Of a stretch of DNA of 42,705 nt, positions 1 through 8,365 are shown piece by piece. Under the pieces are notes generated by a model, which was given only the letters and a program-made list of their open reading frames with translations, ran no database searches and was not told where the DNA came from. The stretch covers positions 1 to 42,705 of the forward strand of contig CANPDB010000011.1 in assembly GCA_947572725.1 (NCBI GenBank), read 5' to 3'. The DNA comes from an uncultured Clostridium sp. GTDB lineage: Bacteria > Bacillota > Clostridia > TANB77 > CAG-508. The position numbers and the translations under genes were made by a program. Each line of letters starts with the position of its first letter. Within the stretch, counting starts at the first letter, position 1.

Positions 1-60
1 ATGACATAATCAAATGTTAATTTTACTATGACATTATCAAAAATTAATTACAAAACTTAA

Positions 61-88
61 AAATAACACTTGAAAAGTGTTATTTTTT
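61..88 (+). terminator. Rho-independent terminator of the gene upstream of the window
   Basis: A 10-bp perfect stem (61-70 with 76-85) with a 5-nt loop runs into a T tract. It probably ends the transcript of the gene left of the window. Its loop and 3' arm also contain the -35 box of the pgk promoter. Confidence 0.8.
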
Positions 89-98
89 GATATACAAT
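70..98 (+). promoter_or_regulatory. Candidate pgk promoter, nested in a terminator
   Basis: TTGAAA at 70-75 and TACAAT at 93-98 are separated by exactly 17 bp, a good sigma-A promoter about 70 bp upstream of pgk. The -35 box lies inside the upstream terminator hairpin. The rpsO promoter at 27573-27601 uses the same two hexamers and spacing. Confidence 0.6.
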
Positions 99-169
99 GG
101 TATTGAATTTAGAAAAGTGGTAAATACTGTATTTATAGGTATTTATTACAAAATTTAGGAGGGTTTCAA

Positions 170-1354
170 ATGAATAAAAAAACAATAAAAGATATGGATT
201 TGAAAAATAAAAAAATATTGGTAAGATGTGACTTTAATGTACCAATGGATGAGGAAAAAAATATAACAGACAATACCAGAATAGTTGCAGCTTTGCCAAC
301 AATAAAATATTTATTAGAAAATAATTGTGCGATTATTTTATGTTCTCACTTAGGAAGACCAAAAGGAGAAGTAAAACCAGAATTTTCATTAAAACCAGTA
401 GCAAAGGAATTATCAAAATTACTAGATAAAGAAATAATAATGGCAAATGATGTAATAGGAGAAGACGCAAAAACAAAAGCGTCAAATTTACAACAAGGTC
501 AAATAATGTTATTAGAAAATGTAAGATTCCATAAAGAAGAAACAGACAACGACTCAGAATTCAGTAAAGAATTAGCAAGTATGGCAGAGATATATGTAAA
601 TGATGCATTTGGAGCAGCACATAGAGCACATGCTTCTACTGCAGGAGTTGCACAATATTTACCTGCTGTATCAGGATTCTTAATTGAAAAAGAACTACAA
701 TTTTTAGGAAATGCCCTAAACAATCCAGAAAGACCATTTGTAGCAATTATGGGTGGAGCAAAAGTATCAGATAAAATAGCAGTAATAGATAGTTTATTAG
801 AAAAAGTTGACACATTAATAATTGGTGGAGGAATGGCATATACATTCTTTAAAGCACAAGGATATGAGGTGGGAAACTCAATATGTGAATTAGACAAATT
901 AGATTTAGCGAAAGACCTAATGAAAAAAGCAGAAGAAAAAGGAGTTAAACTAATGCTTCCTATAGATACAAAAATCGGAAAAGAATTCAAACCAGACACA
1001 GAAAGCAAAACAGTAGCATGGACAGAAATACCAGAAGGCTGGGAAGGATTTGACATTGGAGAAGAATCAATAAAAATGTTTGGAGAAGAAATCAAAAAAG
1101 CAAAAACAGTAGTATGGAATGGACCAGTAGGATTATTTGAATTTGACCAATTTGCAATAGGAACAAATAGTATAGCAAAAATATTATCAGAAATAGAAGC
1201 AACAACAATCATAGGTGGTGGAGACTCAGCAGCAGCAGTTAAAAAAGCAGGATTAGAAGACAAAATGACACACATATCAACAGGAGGAGGAGCATCATTA
1301 GAATTTTTAGAAGGTAAGGTATTGCCAGGAATTGAATGCTTACTAAACAAATGA
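170..1354 (+). CDS. pgk: Phosphoglycerate kinase
   Basis: Glycolytic enzyme that transfers the phosphate of 1,3-bisphosphoglycerate to ADP in the cytosol. The 394-residue length is normal for bacterial PGK. The N-terminal substrate-binding signature VRCDFNVP is at about residues 18-25, followed by the SHLGRPKG motif and [13 protein letters not shown]. The C-terminal nucleotide domain has [18 protein letters not shown] and the [11 protein letters not shown] and STGGGASLE glycine motifs. An AGGAGGG site lies about 8 nt before the ATG. It opens a glycolytic cluster with tpiA and gpmI. Its TGA stop is the first triplet of a hairpin repeat (1352-1383). Identification is secure. Confidence 0.98.
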   Translation: MNKKTIKDMDLKNKKILVRCDFNVPMDEEKNITDNTRIVAALPTIKYLLENNCAIILCSHLGRPKGEVKPEFSLKPVAKELSKLLDKEIIMANDVIGEDAKTKASNLQQGQIMLLENVRFHKEETDNDSEFSKELASMAEIYVNDAFGAAHRAHASTAGVAQYLPAVSGFLIEKELQFLGNALNNPERPFVAIMGGAKVSDKIAVIDSLLEKVDTLIIGGGMAYTFFKAQGYEVGNSICELDKLDLAKDLMKKAEEKGVKLMLPIDTKIGKEFKPDTESKTVAWTEIPEGWEGFDIGEESIKMFGEEIKKAKTVVWNGPVGLFEFDQFAIGTNSIAKILSEIEATTIIGGGDSAAAVKKAGLEDKMTHISTGGGASLEFLEGKVLPGIECLLNK

Positions 1355-1383
1355 GACAGTTGGGACGGTCTTAAAATGTCTCA
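1352..1383 (+). repeat. Solo TGAGACA hairpin repeat at the pgk stop codon
   Basis: TGAGACA at 1352-1358 pairs with TGTCTCA at 1377-1383 around a GGGACGGTC-containing loop, followed by CAATTTT. It resembles the end units of the elements at 22298-22467 and 30447-30611. The pgk stop codon is the first three bases of the repeat. It could act as a weak terminator between pgk and the Nudix gene. Confidence 0.6.
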
Positions 1384-1413
1384 CAATTTTGTCGAAAAAT
1401 GGAGAATTTAACA

Positions 1414-1944
1414 ATGGAATTATTAGATATAGTAGATGAAGAAAATAACTTGACTGGTAAAACAGAAGAAAAAGAAATTGTTCATAAAAAGGGATTATGG
1501 CATAGAGAAGTAGCAATATGGATTATGAACAATAAAGGAGAAATACTAATCCAAAAAAGAGCATCAACTAAAAGACAAAATCCTAATAAATGGGGATTAA
1601 CAGCAGGACATATTGATGCAGGTGAAAGCGTAGAATCTGCAATGAGTAGAGAAATATTAGAAGAATTAGGAGTAGAAATAAAAGATTTCTCTAAAATAGA
1701 AATTGCAAAAATACAAACAAAACATAATAATAGCAATACAATTAATAATTATTTTGCATATGTATTTTTTGCAAAAGTAGACTACGATATAAAAGATTAC
1801 ACAATACAAAAAGACGAACTATCAGAATTGAAATACATTACATTAGAAGAACTTGAGGAAATTGTCAAAAATAAAGATAATAATTACACATTTTCTGATA
1901 GAGATAATACAAACATAATCGAATATTTATATAAACAAAGATAA
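1414..1944 (+). CDS. Nudix hydrolase, IPP-isomerase-like (YfcD type)
   Basis: Nudix-fold hydrolase of the subgroup related to type I isopentenyl-diphosphate isomerase; the substrate cannot be read from sequence. The N-terminus LLDIVDEENNLTG and the HKKGLWHRE segment are typical of the subgroup. The Nudix box is complete: GHIDAGESVESAMSREILEELGV matches GX5EX7REUXEEXGU in two overlapping parts. I chose the ATG at 1414 (176 aa) over the in-frame ATG at 1399 because GGAG at 1401-1404 is correctly spaced for 1414 and would overlap the earlier start. It sits between pgk and tpiA, and a paralogue lies at 10711. A housecleaning role is a guess. Confidence 0.85.
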   Translation: MELLDIVDEENNLTGKTEEKEIVHKKGLWHREVAIWIMNNKGEILIQKRASTKRQNPNKWGLTAGHIDAGESVESAMSREILEELGVEIKDFSKIEIAKIQTKHNNSNTINNYFAYVFFAKVDYDIKDYTIQKDELSELKYITLEELEEIVKNKDNNYTFSDRDNTNIIEYLYKQR

Positions 1945-1990
1945 GGAGTGTCCCAAAATCCATGCTAGCAGGGAAAAAGGAACGTCCCCT
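1945..1990. repeat. Degenerate GTCCC repeat remnant before tpiA
   Basis: Between the Nudix stop and the tpiA ribosome binding site lies a stretch with GTGTCCC and AGGGAAAAAGGAACGTCCCCT. It resembles the GGGAC/GTCCC cores of the hairpin repeat family at 1352, 22298, 30447 and 39651. It is open in the tpiA frame, which gives tpiA a spurious 15-codon 5' extension. Weak evidence, similarity by eye only. Confidence 0.3.
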
Positions 1991-2006
1991 AAGAAAGGAG
2001 AAAAAT

Positions 2007-2762
2007 ATGAGAAGAAAAGTAATTGCAGGAAACTGGAAAATGAATATGCTTCCAAATGAAGCAATACAATTTATAGAGGAGTTAACGCCACTTGTTAAAG
2101 ATACTGAAAATGAAGTCGTTTTATGTGTACCTCATACAGATTTATTTTATGCACTTTTAACAGCACAAAATACAAATATTAAAATAGGTGCACAAAATAT
2201 GCATTTTGAAGAAAAAGGTGCATATACTGGCGAAGTTTCAGGTGAAATGTTAAAAGCAATCAATGTAGAATATGTTATTATAGGTCATTCAGAAAGAAGA
2301 CAATATTTTAATGAAACAGATGAAACTGTTAATAAAAAAGTAAAAGCAGCATTCAAAAATGGATTAAAACCTATTGTTTGTGTAGGCGAAACTTTAGAAC
2401 AAAGGGAAGCAGGGCAAACAACTGATGTTATAACTAAACAAACAAAATTAGCATTAGAAGGTTTAACAGAAGAACAAGTACAAAATACAATAATTGCATA
2501 TGAACCAATATGGGCAATTGGAACAGGAAAAACAGCAACAAGTGAAGATGCAAACAATTCAATTAAAGAAATCAGAAAAGAAATTGCCAATAACTATGGA
2601 CAAAATACAGCAGATATGGTTATAATACAGTATGGCGGAAGTGTAAAAAGCACTAATGCAAAAGAATTATTTGAAATGTCTGATATAGATGGAGGCTTAG
2701 TCGGAGGAGCAAGTCTTAAGGCTGAAGAATTCAGTAAAATAGTAAATTTTGAAAAACAATAG
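2007..2762 (+). CDS. tpiA: Triosephosphate isomerase
   Basis: Interconverts glyceraldehyde-3-phosphate and dihydroxyacetone phosphate. At 251 aa it has normal TIM length. Visible signatures are the N-terminal GNWKMN (Asn and Lys of the active site), IIGHSERR with the electrophilic His, the AYEPIWAIGTGKTAT loop containing the catalytic Glu and loop 6, and the phosphate-binding IQYGGSVK and DGGLVGGASL motifs. The ATG at 2007 is preferred over the upstream in-frame ATG at 1962 because AAAGGAG lies at 1994-2000 and the 15 extra codons derive from repeat-like DNA. Glycolytic neighbours on both sides. Confidence 0.97.
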   Translation: MRRKVIAGNWKMNMLPNEAIQFIEELTPLVKDTENEVVLCVPHTDLFYALLTAQNTNIKIGAQNMHFEEKGAYTGEVSGEMLKAINVEYVIIGHSERRQYFNETDETVNKKVKAAFKNGLKPIVCVGETLEQREAGQTTDVITKQTKLALEGLTEEQVQNTIIAYEPIWAIGTGKTATSEDANNSIKEIRKEIANNYGQNTADMVIIQYGGSVKSTNAKELFEMSDIDGGLVGGASLKAEEFSKIVNFEKQ

Positions 2763-2791
2763 TCATCTTGCGACATTAAATTTAAATTTAT

Positions 2792-2827
2792 GAAAATGAT
2801 TTCAGAAATAAGTCGAAAATCATTTTC
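2792..2827 (+). promoter_or_regulatory. Intergenic hairpin between tpiA and gpmI
   Basis: An 11-bp perfect stem (2792-2802 with 2817-2827) with a 14-nt loop lies just upstream of the gpmI ribosome binding site. No T tract follows, so it is more likely an RNA processing or stability element than a terminator. Function unproven. Confidence 0.35.
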
Positions 2828-2848
2828 AAAAGAAAAGGATGGTATAAC

Positions 2849-4390
2849 ATGAAAGACAAACTAACAATGCTAATGATATTAGATGGATTTGGAGATAATC
2901 AAAACAAAGATGGAAATGCAATTAGACTTGCCAAAAAACCTAATATTGATAAACTAATGAAAAAATATAATAATGTAGATATTAGTACAAGTGGATTAGC
3001 AGTAGGATTACCATATGGACAAATGGGAAATTCAGAAGTAGGACACACAAATATCGGTGCAGGAAGAATTGTATATCAAGAATTAACAAGAATAACAAAA
3101 TCAATAGAAGATGGAGAATTTTTTACAAATCCAGAATTTATTTCAGCTATTGAAAATTGTAAAAAGAACAACTCTAAATTACACATACTAGGTTTAGTAT
3201 CAGATGGTGGAGTTCACAGCCATAATCGTCATTTATATGGATTACTAGAAATGGCAAAAAGAAGAGATTTTGAAAATGTTTATGTACATTGTTTCTTAGA
3301 TGGAAGAGATACACCACCAGCATCAGCAGAAAGTTACATTATGAAATTGCAAGAAAAAATGAACGAAAAACAAATTGGAAAAATAGCAAGCCTGTCAGGA
3401 AGATTTTATGCAATGGATAGAGACAAAAGATGGGAAAGAGTTAAAAAATGCTATGATGCATTAGTAAAAGGCGAAGGAAATAAAGCAGGTAGCCCAGTAA
3501 AAGCAATTGAAGATTCATATCAAAAAGAAGTATTTGACGAATTTGTAGAACCAACTTTAATTTGTAACGGAGAAGAGCCTATTGCAACAATTGGAGAAAA
3601 TGACTCTGTAATATTCTTTAACTTTAGACCAGACAGAGCAAGAGAAATTACAAGAGCTTTAGTTGATCCAGAATTTGATGGATTTGAAACTAAAAAAGAT
3701 TTAAACTTATATTATGTATGTTTCACAAGTTATGATGAAACAATGCCAAATGTTCACATTGCATTTAAAAAAGAACCTCTAAAAAATACATTTGGAGAAT
3801 ATATTAGTCAAAAAGGATACACCCAATTGCGTATAGCAGAAACAGAGAAATATGCACATGTAACATTTTTCTTTAATGGTGGAGAAGAAAAACAATATGA
3901 AGGTGAAGACAGAATTTTAGTACCATCACCGAAAGTAGAAACATATGATTTAAAACCAGAAATGAGTGCATATGAAGTAACAGAAAAAGTAATAGACGCA
4001 ATCAATCAAGATAAATATGATGTAATAATATTAAATTATGCGAATACAGATATGGTAGGACATACAGGAAGTTTAGAAGCAGCTATCAAAGCAGTAGAAG
4101 CAGTTGATGAATGTGTAGGGAAAGTTGTAGAATTAGTAGAAAGCAAAAATGGAAACATACTAATTACAGCAGACCACGGAAATGCAGAACAAATGATAGA
4201 TTACAGTACAGGAGAGCCACATACAGCCCATACTACAAATCCTGTACCACTAATATTAGTAACAAATGATAAAAAACTAAAATTAAAAACGGGTGGAAAA
4301 TTAGCAGATTTAGCACCAACAATGCTTGATTTAATGGAGCTTGATAAACCAGAAGAAATGGCTGGAGAAAGTTTATTAGATAAGGAATAA
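2849..4390 (+). CDS. gpmI: 2,3-bisphosphoglycerate-independent phosphoglycerate mutase
   Basis: Converts 3-phosphoglycerate to 2-phosphoglycerate using two metal ions and a phosphoserine intermediate. The 513-residue length is typical. The N-terminal metal site MLMILDGFG, the catalytic-serine segment [16 protein letters not shown], the VHSHNRH and DGRDTPP motifs, and the C-terminal metal ligands [12 protein letters not shown] and ITADHGNAE are all visible. ATG follows AAAAGGATGG. It shares a block with pgk and tpiA; no enolase or GAPDH is in the window. The next gene starts 5 nt after its stop. Confidence 0.97.
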   Translation: MKDKLTMLMILDGFGDNQNKDGNAIRLAKKPNIDKLMKKYNNVDISTSGLAVGLPYGQMGNSEVGHTNIGAGRIVYQELTRITKSIEDGEFFTNPEFISAIENCKKNNSKLHILGLVSDGGVHSHNRHLYGLLEMAKRRDFENVYVHCFLDGRDTPPASAESYIMKLQEKMNEKQIGKIASLSGRFYAMDRDKRWERVKKCYDALVKGEGNKAGSPVKAIEDSYQKEVFDEFVEPTLICNGEEPIATIGENDSVIFFNFRPDRAREITRALVDPEFDGFETKKDLNLYYVCFTSYDETMPNVHIAFKKEPLKNTFGEYISQKGYTQLRIAETEKYAHVTFFFNGGEEKQYEGEDRILVPSPKVETYDLKPEMSAYEVTEKVIDAINQDKYDVIILNYANTDMVGHTGSLEAAIKAVEAVDECVGKVVELVESKNGNILITADHGNAEQMIDYSTGEPHTAHTTNPVPLILVTNDKKLKLKTGGKLADLAPTMLDLMELDKPEEMAGESLLDKE

Positions 4391-4395
4391 GAAAG

Positions 4396-5142
4396 ATGTT
4401 AAATCATACAAAAAAAATAGAAGAAATATATGGAGATATACAAAGGCAAATTTTTTACTTAGTGCCAGAAAAATGGGATAAAATATGTTTATATAGTTCT
4501 ATTATAGATATGCCTGAAAATGTAAAGACAGGGGAACTTTTCTTTTACTATGTTCCAAAAGGAATGTTAAAGAAAAAGCCTGTAAATGTCTATGAAGTTC
4601 CAAACAAATTTAATTTAGATGAAAGTGAATATTTAAAACTTGTAGAATTATTATACGACAAAATAAAAGAATTAAGGGAAGAATTTAGAAATATAGAACA
4701 AGAAACTTGGAGCAATATAACAATAATTATTCAAAATTCTAAGGCACGAGTAGAATATGATTATGAAAGATTAGAAAATAGTGATTTTACAAGTTATGAA
4801 AGACATATTATATGGAGATATAAATATTTAGAAATAGGACCAGACCAAATAAGCAAAACAGATAAAGAAATATTAAAAAGATACACTATAGGTGCAAAAA
4901 GTTTTCATAGAACTGAACTTTATGAATTTGACATTTATGTAGAAGATGTAAAAAATATTGTTCATTATAGTACAAAGCAAGATGTAGTAGAACAATACGA
5001 GACAGAGAGATATTTAGAAGATGAAGATAATGCAGACGAAAATATTGAAAACAATGAAGACGAAGAATACAAAAATATAAATAGAAATCAAATTTTACTA
5101 TCACAAGAACAAATAGAAAAGATGAAATTAAATAAAGAGTAA
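4396..5142 (+). CDS. YezG-like (DUF600) protein with a C-terminal extension
   Basis: The first 150 or so residues resemble the YezG/DUF600 family, whose members include immunity proteins of polymorphic toxins. The family look is seen in IYGDIQRQIFYLVPEKWDKICLYS-like text, an aromatic-rich LFFYYVPKG strand, LYDKIKELREEF and YERHIIWRYKYL. Residues from about 165 on are a non-family tail ending in an acidic coil rich in Glu, Asp and Asn. No adjacent polymorphic toxin is visible, so an antitoxin role is not supported by context. It begins 5 nt after gpmI and is probably co-transcribed with it. Family call by memory of the pattern, moderate confidence. Confidence 0.6.
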   Translation: MLNHTKKIEEIYGDIQRQIFYLVPEKWDKICLYSSIIDMPENVKTGELFFYYVPKGMLKKKPVNVYEVPNKFNLDESEYLKLVELLYDKIKELREEFRNIEQETWSNITIIIQNSKARVEYDYERLENSDFTSYERHIIWRYKYLEIGPDQISKTDKEILKRYTIGAKSFHRTELYEFDIYVEDVKNIVHYSTKQDVVEQYETERYLEDEDNADENIENNEDEEYKNINRNQILLSQEQIEKMKLNKE

Positions 5143-5155
5143 CAAAGGATAAATT

Positions 5156-5177
5156 ATGGCAGGAAAAATCCTGCCAT
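5156..5177. terminator. Hairpin after the YezG-like gene
   Basis: An 8-bp perfect stem (5156-5163 with 5170-5177) with an A-rich 6-nt loop lies 13 nt after the stop codon. There is no T tract, so it is a weak terminator or a stability hairpin. The following 170 bp to the Fe-S scaffold gene contain short AT-rich inverted repeats (for example around TTAACCTTAAGTTAA at 5199-5213) but no clear promoter. Confidence 0.45.
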
Positions 5178-5349
5178 ATACTATATAAATACAGTTATTA
5201 ACCTTAAGTTAACTGTGTTACAATTTACAACTTAAATAAATGATAACGAAATTTATTAGTAACAGATGGTTGTGATTTATATGAAAAAAATTACAGTAAC
5301 TTAAGAAAAAATATAATAAAAAAACAAAGAATTGAAAGGAGCAATTAAA

Positions 5350-6042
5350 ATGATTTATTCAAAAGAATTAGAAGGAATGTGTACAGTAGCAAAAGGAGTA
5401 GACCATGGACCAGCACCAATCCCAGAAGAAGGAAAATGGGTAAAAGCAAAAGATATAAAAGACATTTCAGGTTTAACACATGGTATTGGATGGTGTGCGC
5501 CACAACAAGGGGCATGTAAATTAACATTAAATGTTAAGGAAGGAATTATTCAAGAAGCATTAGTAGAAACAATAGGATGCTCAGGAATGACACACTCAGC
5601 AGCAATGGCTGGAGAGATTTTAGTTGGAAAAACAATATTAGAAGCATTAAACACAGACTTAGTATGTGATGCTATAAATACTGCTATGAGAGAATTATTC
5701 TTACAAATAGTATATGGAAGAACACAAACAGCTTTCTCAGAAGGAGGACTTCCAGTAGGAGCAGGACTAGAAGATTTAGGTAAAGGACACACATCACAAG
5801 TTGGAACAATTTATTCAAGTTCATTAAAAGGACCTAGATACTTAAACCTAGCAGAGGGATACATAGTTGAAATTGGATTAGATAAAGATGATCAAATTAT
5901 AGGATATAAATATGTTCATTTAGGTAAAATGATGGATAATATTAAAAAAGGAATTAATCCACAAGAAGCAATTGAAAAAGCTTCTGGTACATATGGAAGA
6001 TTTGACGAAGCTGTTAAAAAGATAGACCCAAGAGAGGAATAA
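5350..6042 (+). CDS. NifU/IscU-like iron-sulfur scaffold family protein, partner of the GGGtGRT protein
   Basis: Related to the IscU/NifU scaffold fold. Conserved Cys-containing segments are HGIGWCAPQQGACKL, ETIGCSGMTHSAAMAGEIL and LVCDAINTAMRELFL, giving four candidate cluster-ligand cysteines. At 230 aa it is longer than IscU (about 130), with a Gly-rich middle and a C-terminal EKASGTYGRFDEAV segment. From memory, this form is usually encoded next to a GGGtGRT protein, and one lies downstream at 7271. The ATG at 5350 is supported by AAAGGAG at 5335-5341; the upstream in-frame codon at 5332 would place the RBS inside the gene. The client of this scaffold is not known to me. Confidence 0.75.
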   Translation: MIYSKELEGMCTVAKGVDHGPAPIPEEGKWVKAKDIKDISGLTHGIGWCAPQQGACKLTLNVKEGIIQEALVETIGCSGMTHSAAMAGEILVGKTILEALNTDLVCDAINTAMRELFLQIVYGRTQTAFSEGGLPVGAGLEDLGKGHTSQVGTIYSSSLKGPRYLNLAEGYIVEIGLDKDDQIIGYKYVHLGKMMDNIKKGINPQEAIEKASGTYGRFDEAVKKIDPREE

Positions 6043-6047
6043 AACAA

Positions 6048-6281
6048 ATGATAATTGTTATGTTAGTTTTATTAATGACAATATCGATTATAACTATATG
6101 TATATTAATGATGATAAAAAAAGACAAAAAGGTAATAAATAAAGTTTCTAGTGTTATACTAATTATATATTTAGTAATTATAATATTTATTTGTATAAAA
6201 ATCTATCAAATATATACAAACAAAAAATACAATGAAATAATTACATACAATGAACAAATACAAAATATAATAAAGGCGTAA
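6048..6281 (+). CDS. Small two-helix membrane protein, unknown
   Basis: 77 residues with two hydrophobic stretches, about residues 1-22 and 33-53, separated by a basic KKDKKVINK linker. The hydrophilic C-terminus carries NKKYNEIITYNEQIQNIIKA. This predicts a membrane hairpin. It begins 5 nt after the Fe-S scaffold gene with an AGAGG site overlapping that stop, so translation is probably coupled. I do not recognise a family. Confidence 0.6.
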   Translation: MIIVMLVLLMTISIITICILMMIKKDKKVINKVSSVILIIYLVIIIFICIKIYQIYTNKKYNEIITYNEQIQNIIKA

Positions 6282-6284
6282 AAT

Positions 6285-6518
6285 ATGGCAGATAAAGAGA
6301 CAGATAAAATGACTATAGAAGAGGCTTATAGAGCTTTAGATTCATATAAAATAAAAGATGAGGAAAAAAGAGGACTTATAATTAGTGCTATAAGTAAAAA
6401 GCCAATGTACCAAATAGTAGAAATGATTGTACAGATATCAAGAGGAAAAGATACAAAATGGTTGAAAAGTGAATTAGGTATAGAGGAACAACAAGAAAAT
6501 ACTAGAGATGAAAGATAA
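6285..6518 (+). CDS. Small soluble protein, unknown
   Basis: 77-residue charged protein (MADKETDKMTIEEAYRALDS at the start) with predicted helices and no membrane segment. It begins 3 nt after the small membrane protein, so it belongs to the same transcript as the Fe-S scaffold gene. The weak AAGG before the start suggests translational coupling. No family recognised. Confidence 0.6.
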   Translation: MADKETDKMTIEEAYRALDSYKIKDEEKRGLIISAISKKPMYQIVEMIVQISRGKDTKWLKSELGIEEQQENTRDER

Positions 6519-6558
6519 TTTGATAAATCTGTTAAACTATATAGAAGGGTACTAAAAA

Positions 6559-6867
6559 ATGCAAAAATTCGGTTTAGATGAAAAAGTAATTTTAGATATA
6601 ATAGAAATATTGAAAAAATATGAAGAAGTAGAAAGTGCAAAAATATTTGGTTCAAGAGCAAGAGGAGACTACAGAGAAGCATCAGATATTGATATTGCAT
6701 TATTTGGAAATAAATTAACATCATCAATTAATACAAAAATATTTTTTGAAATAGAGGATTTATACTTACCATATAAAATTGATTTAATAAATTTCAATAA
6801 CATAAAACCAGAAAACACAATAAGAGACAACATATTAAAAGAGGGAGTTGAATTTTATGCCAAATAA
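6559..6867 (+). CDS. mntA: MNT-type nucleotidyltransferase, MntA-like antitoxin
   Basis: Minimal nucleotidyltransferase of 102 aa. The motif GSRARG is at residues 31-36, followed by the metal-binding Asp pair D43 and D45 (SDIDIALFG) and a third Asp, D75, in YKIDLINF. All three acidic ligands are present, so it should be catalytic. In type VII toxin-antitoxin systems the MntA enzyme inactivates its HEPN partner by adding AMP to a tyrosine. The downstream HEPN gene overlaps it by 11 nt and has the matching target motif. The antitoxin role is inferred from this pairing. Confidence 0.85.
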   Translation: MQKFGLDEKVILDIIEILKKYEEVESAKIFGSRARGDYREASDIDIALFGNKLTSSINTKIFFEIEDLYLPYKIDLINFNNIKPENTIRDNILKEGVEFYAK

Positions 6868-7255
6868 TATAGTAGAAAGTTATGAAACATTCAAAAAAGC
6901 ATATCTAAAATTGAAAGAATTTGTGGATACAGACAACGGAACTGAAAAAGATAGAGGAGCAATTATAAATGCTTATCAGTACACTTTTGAACTTTTTTGG
7001 AAAACATTACAAAAATATATGCAACAATTAGAAATGTTAGATGAATTGGGACCAGGTTCTGTTATTAGAACTGCTTTCCAATATCAAATTATTGATAATG
7101 GACCTAAATATATGGCTATGTTAAAAGATAGAAACTTGATAACACATACCTATAAAGAAGATGTCGCAGAAGATATCTATTTAAATATCAAAGAAGAATA
7201 TATTGAAATTTTAGAGAAATTTATAGAAGATTTTGATAAAAGAATGAAAAATTAA
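6857..7255 (+). CDS. hepT: HEPN-domain protein (HI0074 family), HepT-like toxin
   Basis: 132-residue all-helical HEPN protein of the nucleotidyltransferase-substrate-binding family. It carries the full RX4HXY motif as RNLITHTY (R92, H97, Y99). Arg and His are the RNase residues of HEPN toxins, and Tyr is the residue AMPylated by MntA in the characterised type VII system. The ATG at 6857 has GGGAG at 6843-6847; an in-frame TTG at 6848 lies too close to that site. It overlaps the MNT gene by 11 nt. Toxicity is inferred, not shown. Confidence 0.85.
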   Translation: MPNNIVESYETFKKAYLKLKEFVDTDNGTEKDRGAIINAYQYTFELFWKTLQKYMQQLEMLDELGPGSVIRTAFQYQIIDNGPKYMAMLKDRNLITHTYKEDVAEDIYLNIKEEYIEILEKFIEDFDKRMKN

Positions 7256-7270
7256 GGAGGAATAAAAATT

Positions 7271-8272
7271 ATGGCAGTAACATTTGAAAGTTATGAAAGA
7301 AGAATAGACCAAATAAAACCAGTAATGGAGAAATATGGAATAAAAGATTTTGAAGATGCATTAAAAATATGTACAGATAAAGGATTTAATCCAGTAGAAA
7401 TAGTAAAAGGAGTACAACCAATATGTTTTGAAAATGCTTGTTGGGCATACACATTAGGTGCAGCTATAGCGATCAAAAAAGGATGTACAAAAGCAGCAGA
7501 TGCAGCAAAAGCAATAGGAGAAGGATTACAAGCGTTTTGTATTCCAGGATCTGTTGCAGATGACAGAAAGGTTGGATTAGGACATGGGAATTTAGCATCA
7601 ATGCTATTATCAGAAGATACAAAATGTTTTGCATTTTTAGCAGGACACGAAAGTTTTGCAGCAGCTGAAGGAGCAATTGGAATTGCAAAATCAGCAAACA
7701 AAGTAAGAAAGGAACCACTAAGAGTTATCTTAAATGGATTAGGAAAAGATGCAGCACAAGTAATATCAAGAATTAATGGATTTACATATGTAAAAACAGA
7801 CTTTGACTTCTTTACTGGAAAAGTAAATGTAGTAGAAGAAATTGCTTATTCAGACGGAGAAAGAAGTAAAGTTAGATGCTATGGTGCAAATGATGTTAGA
7901 GAAGGTGTAGCAATTATGTGGATGGAAGATGTTGATGTATCTATAACAGGTAACTCAACAAATCCAACAAGATTCCAACACCCAGTAGCAGGTACATATA
8001 AGAAAGAAAGAATATCAGAAGGAAGAAAATATTTCTCAGTTGCTTCAGGTGGAGGAACAGGAAGAACACTTCACCCAGATAATATGGCTGCTGGACCAGC
8101 TTCATATGGTATGACAGATACTATGGGAAGAATGCACTCAGATGCACAATTCGCTGGAAGCTCTTCAGTACCAGCTCATGTTGAAATGATGGGACTAATT
8201 GGTATGGGTAATAACCCAATGGTTGGTGCTTCAGTTGCTGTTGCTGTTGCAGTAGAAGAAGCTATGAAATAA
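7271..8272 (+). CDS. GGGtGRT protein
   Basis: 333-residue protein of the family named for its signature, here GGGTGRT at residues 260-266 in SVASGGGTGRTLHPDN. Other notable stretches are GLGHGNLASMLLSEDTKCFAFLAGHESFAAAEGA (in two parts: GLGHGNLASMLL and FLAGHESFAAAEGA) and a GIGMGNNPMVGASVAVA-like C-terminus. The family is widespread in anaerobes and has no known function that I can name. It often pairs with a NifU-like scaffold, here at 5350, with four genes in between. AAGGAGG lies 10 nt before the ATG. A terminator follows directly. Confidence 0.88.
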   Translation: MAVTFESYERRIDQIKPVMEKYGIKDFEDALKICTDKGFNPVEIVKGVQPICFENACWAYTLGAAIAIKKGCTKAADAAKAIGEGLQAFCIPGSVADDRKVGLGHGNLASMLLSEDTKCFAFLAGHESFAAAEGAIGIAKSANKVRKEPLRVILNGLGKDAAQVISRINGFTYVKTDFDFFTGKVNVVEEIAYSDGERSKVRCYGANDVREGVAIMWMEDVDVSITGNSTNPTRFQHPVAGTYKKERISEGRKYFSVASGGGTGRTLHPDNMAAGPASYGMTDTMGRMHSDAQFAGSSSVPAHVEMMGLIGMGNNPMVGASVAVAVAVEEAMK

Positions 8273-8301
8273 TTGATTAGGGAATAATATATAATCAAGA
8301 G

Positions 8302-8342
8302 GCAGATGTTGTAACAAGTGTTGAATACAATATCTGCTTTTT
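8302..8342 (+). terminator. Terminator after the GGGtGRT gene
   Basis: GCAGATGTTGT at 8302-8312 pairs with ACAATATCTGC at 8327-8337 (one wobble pair) and is followed by TTTTT. It closes the Fe-S scaffold to GGGtGRT transcription unit. Confidence 0.85.
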
Positions 8343-8365
8343 ATATTAAATAAAAGGAGGCATAA

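Noticed and set aside
1..57. Approximate direct repeat of about 28 bp (ATGACATAATCAAA and ATGACATTATCAAA)
   Set aside because: It lies at the window edge, is AT-rich and short; I cannot tell it from chance or from the end of a longer repeat outside the window.
499..1350. Long minus-strand open frame inside pgk
   Set aside because: It is the antisense shadow of a well-conserved gene with AT-rich codon bias, has no ribosome binding site and shows no family features.
5178..5331. Riboswitch or Fe-S regulator site before the scaffold gene
   Set aside because: Several AT-rich inverted repeats are present, but none matches a regulator motif or riboswitch core that I recognise.
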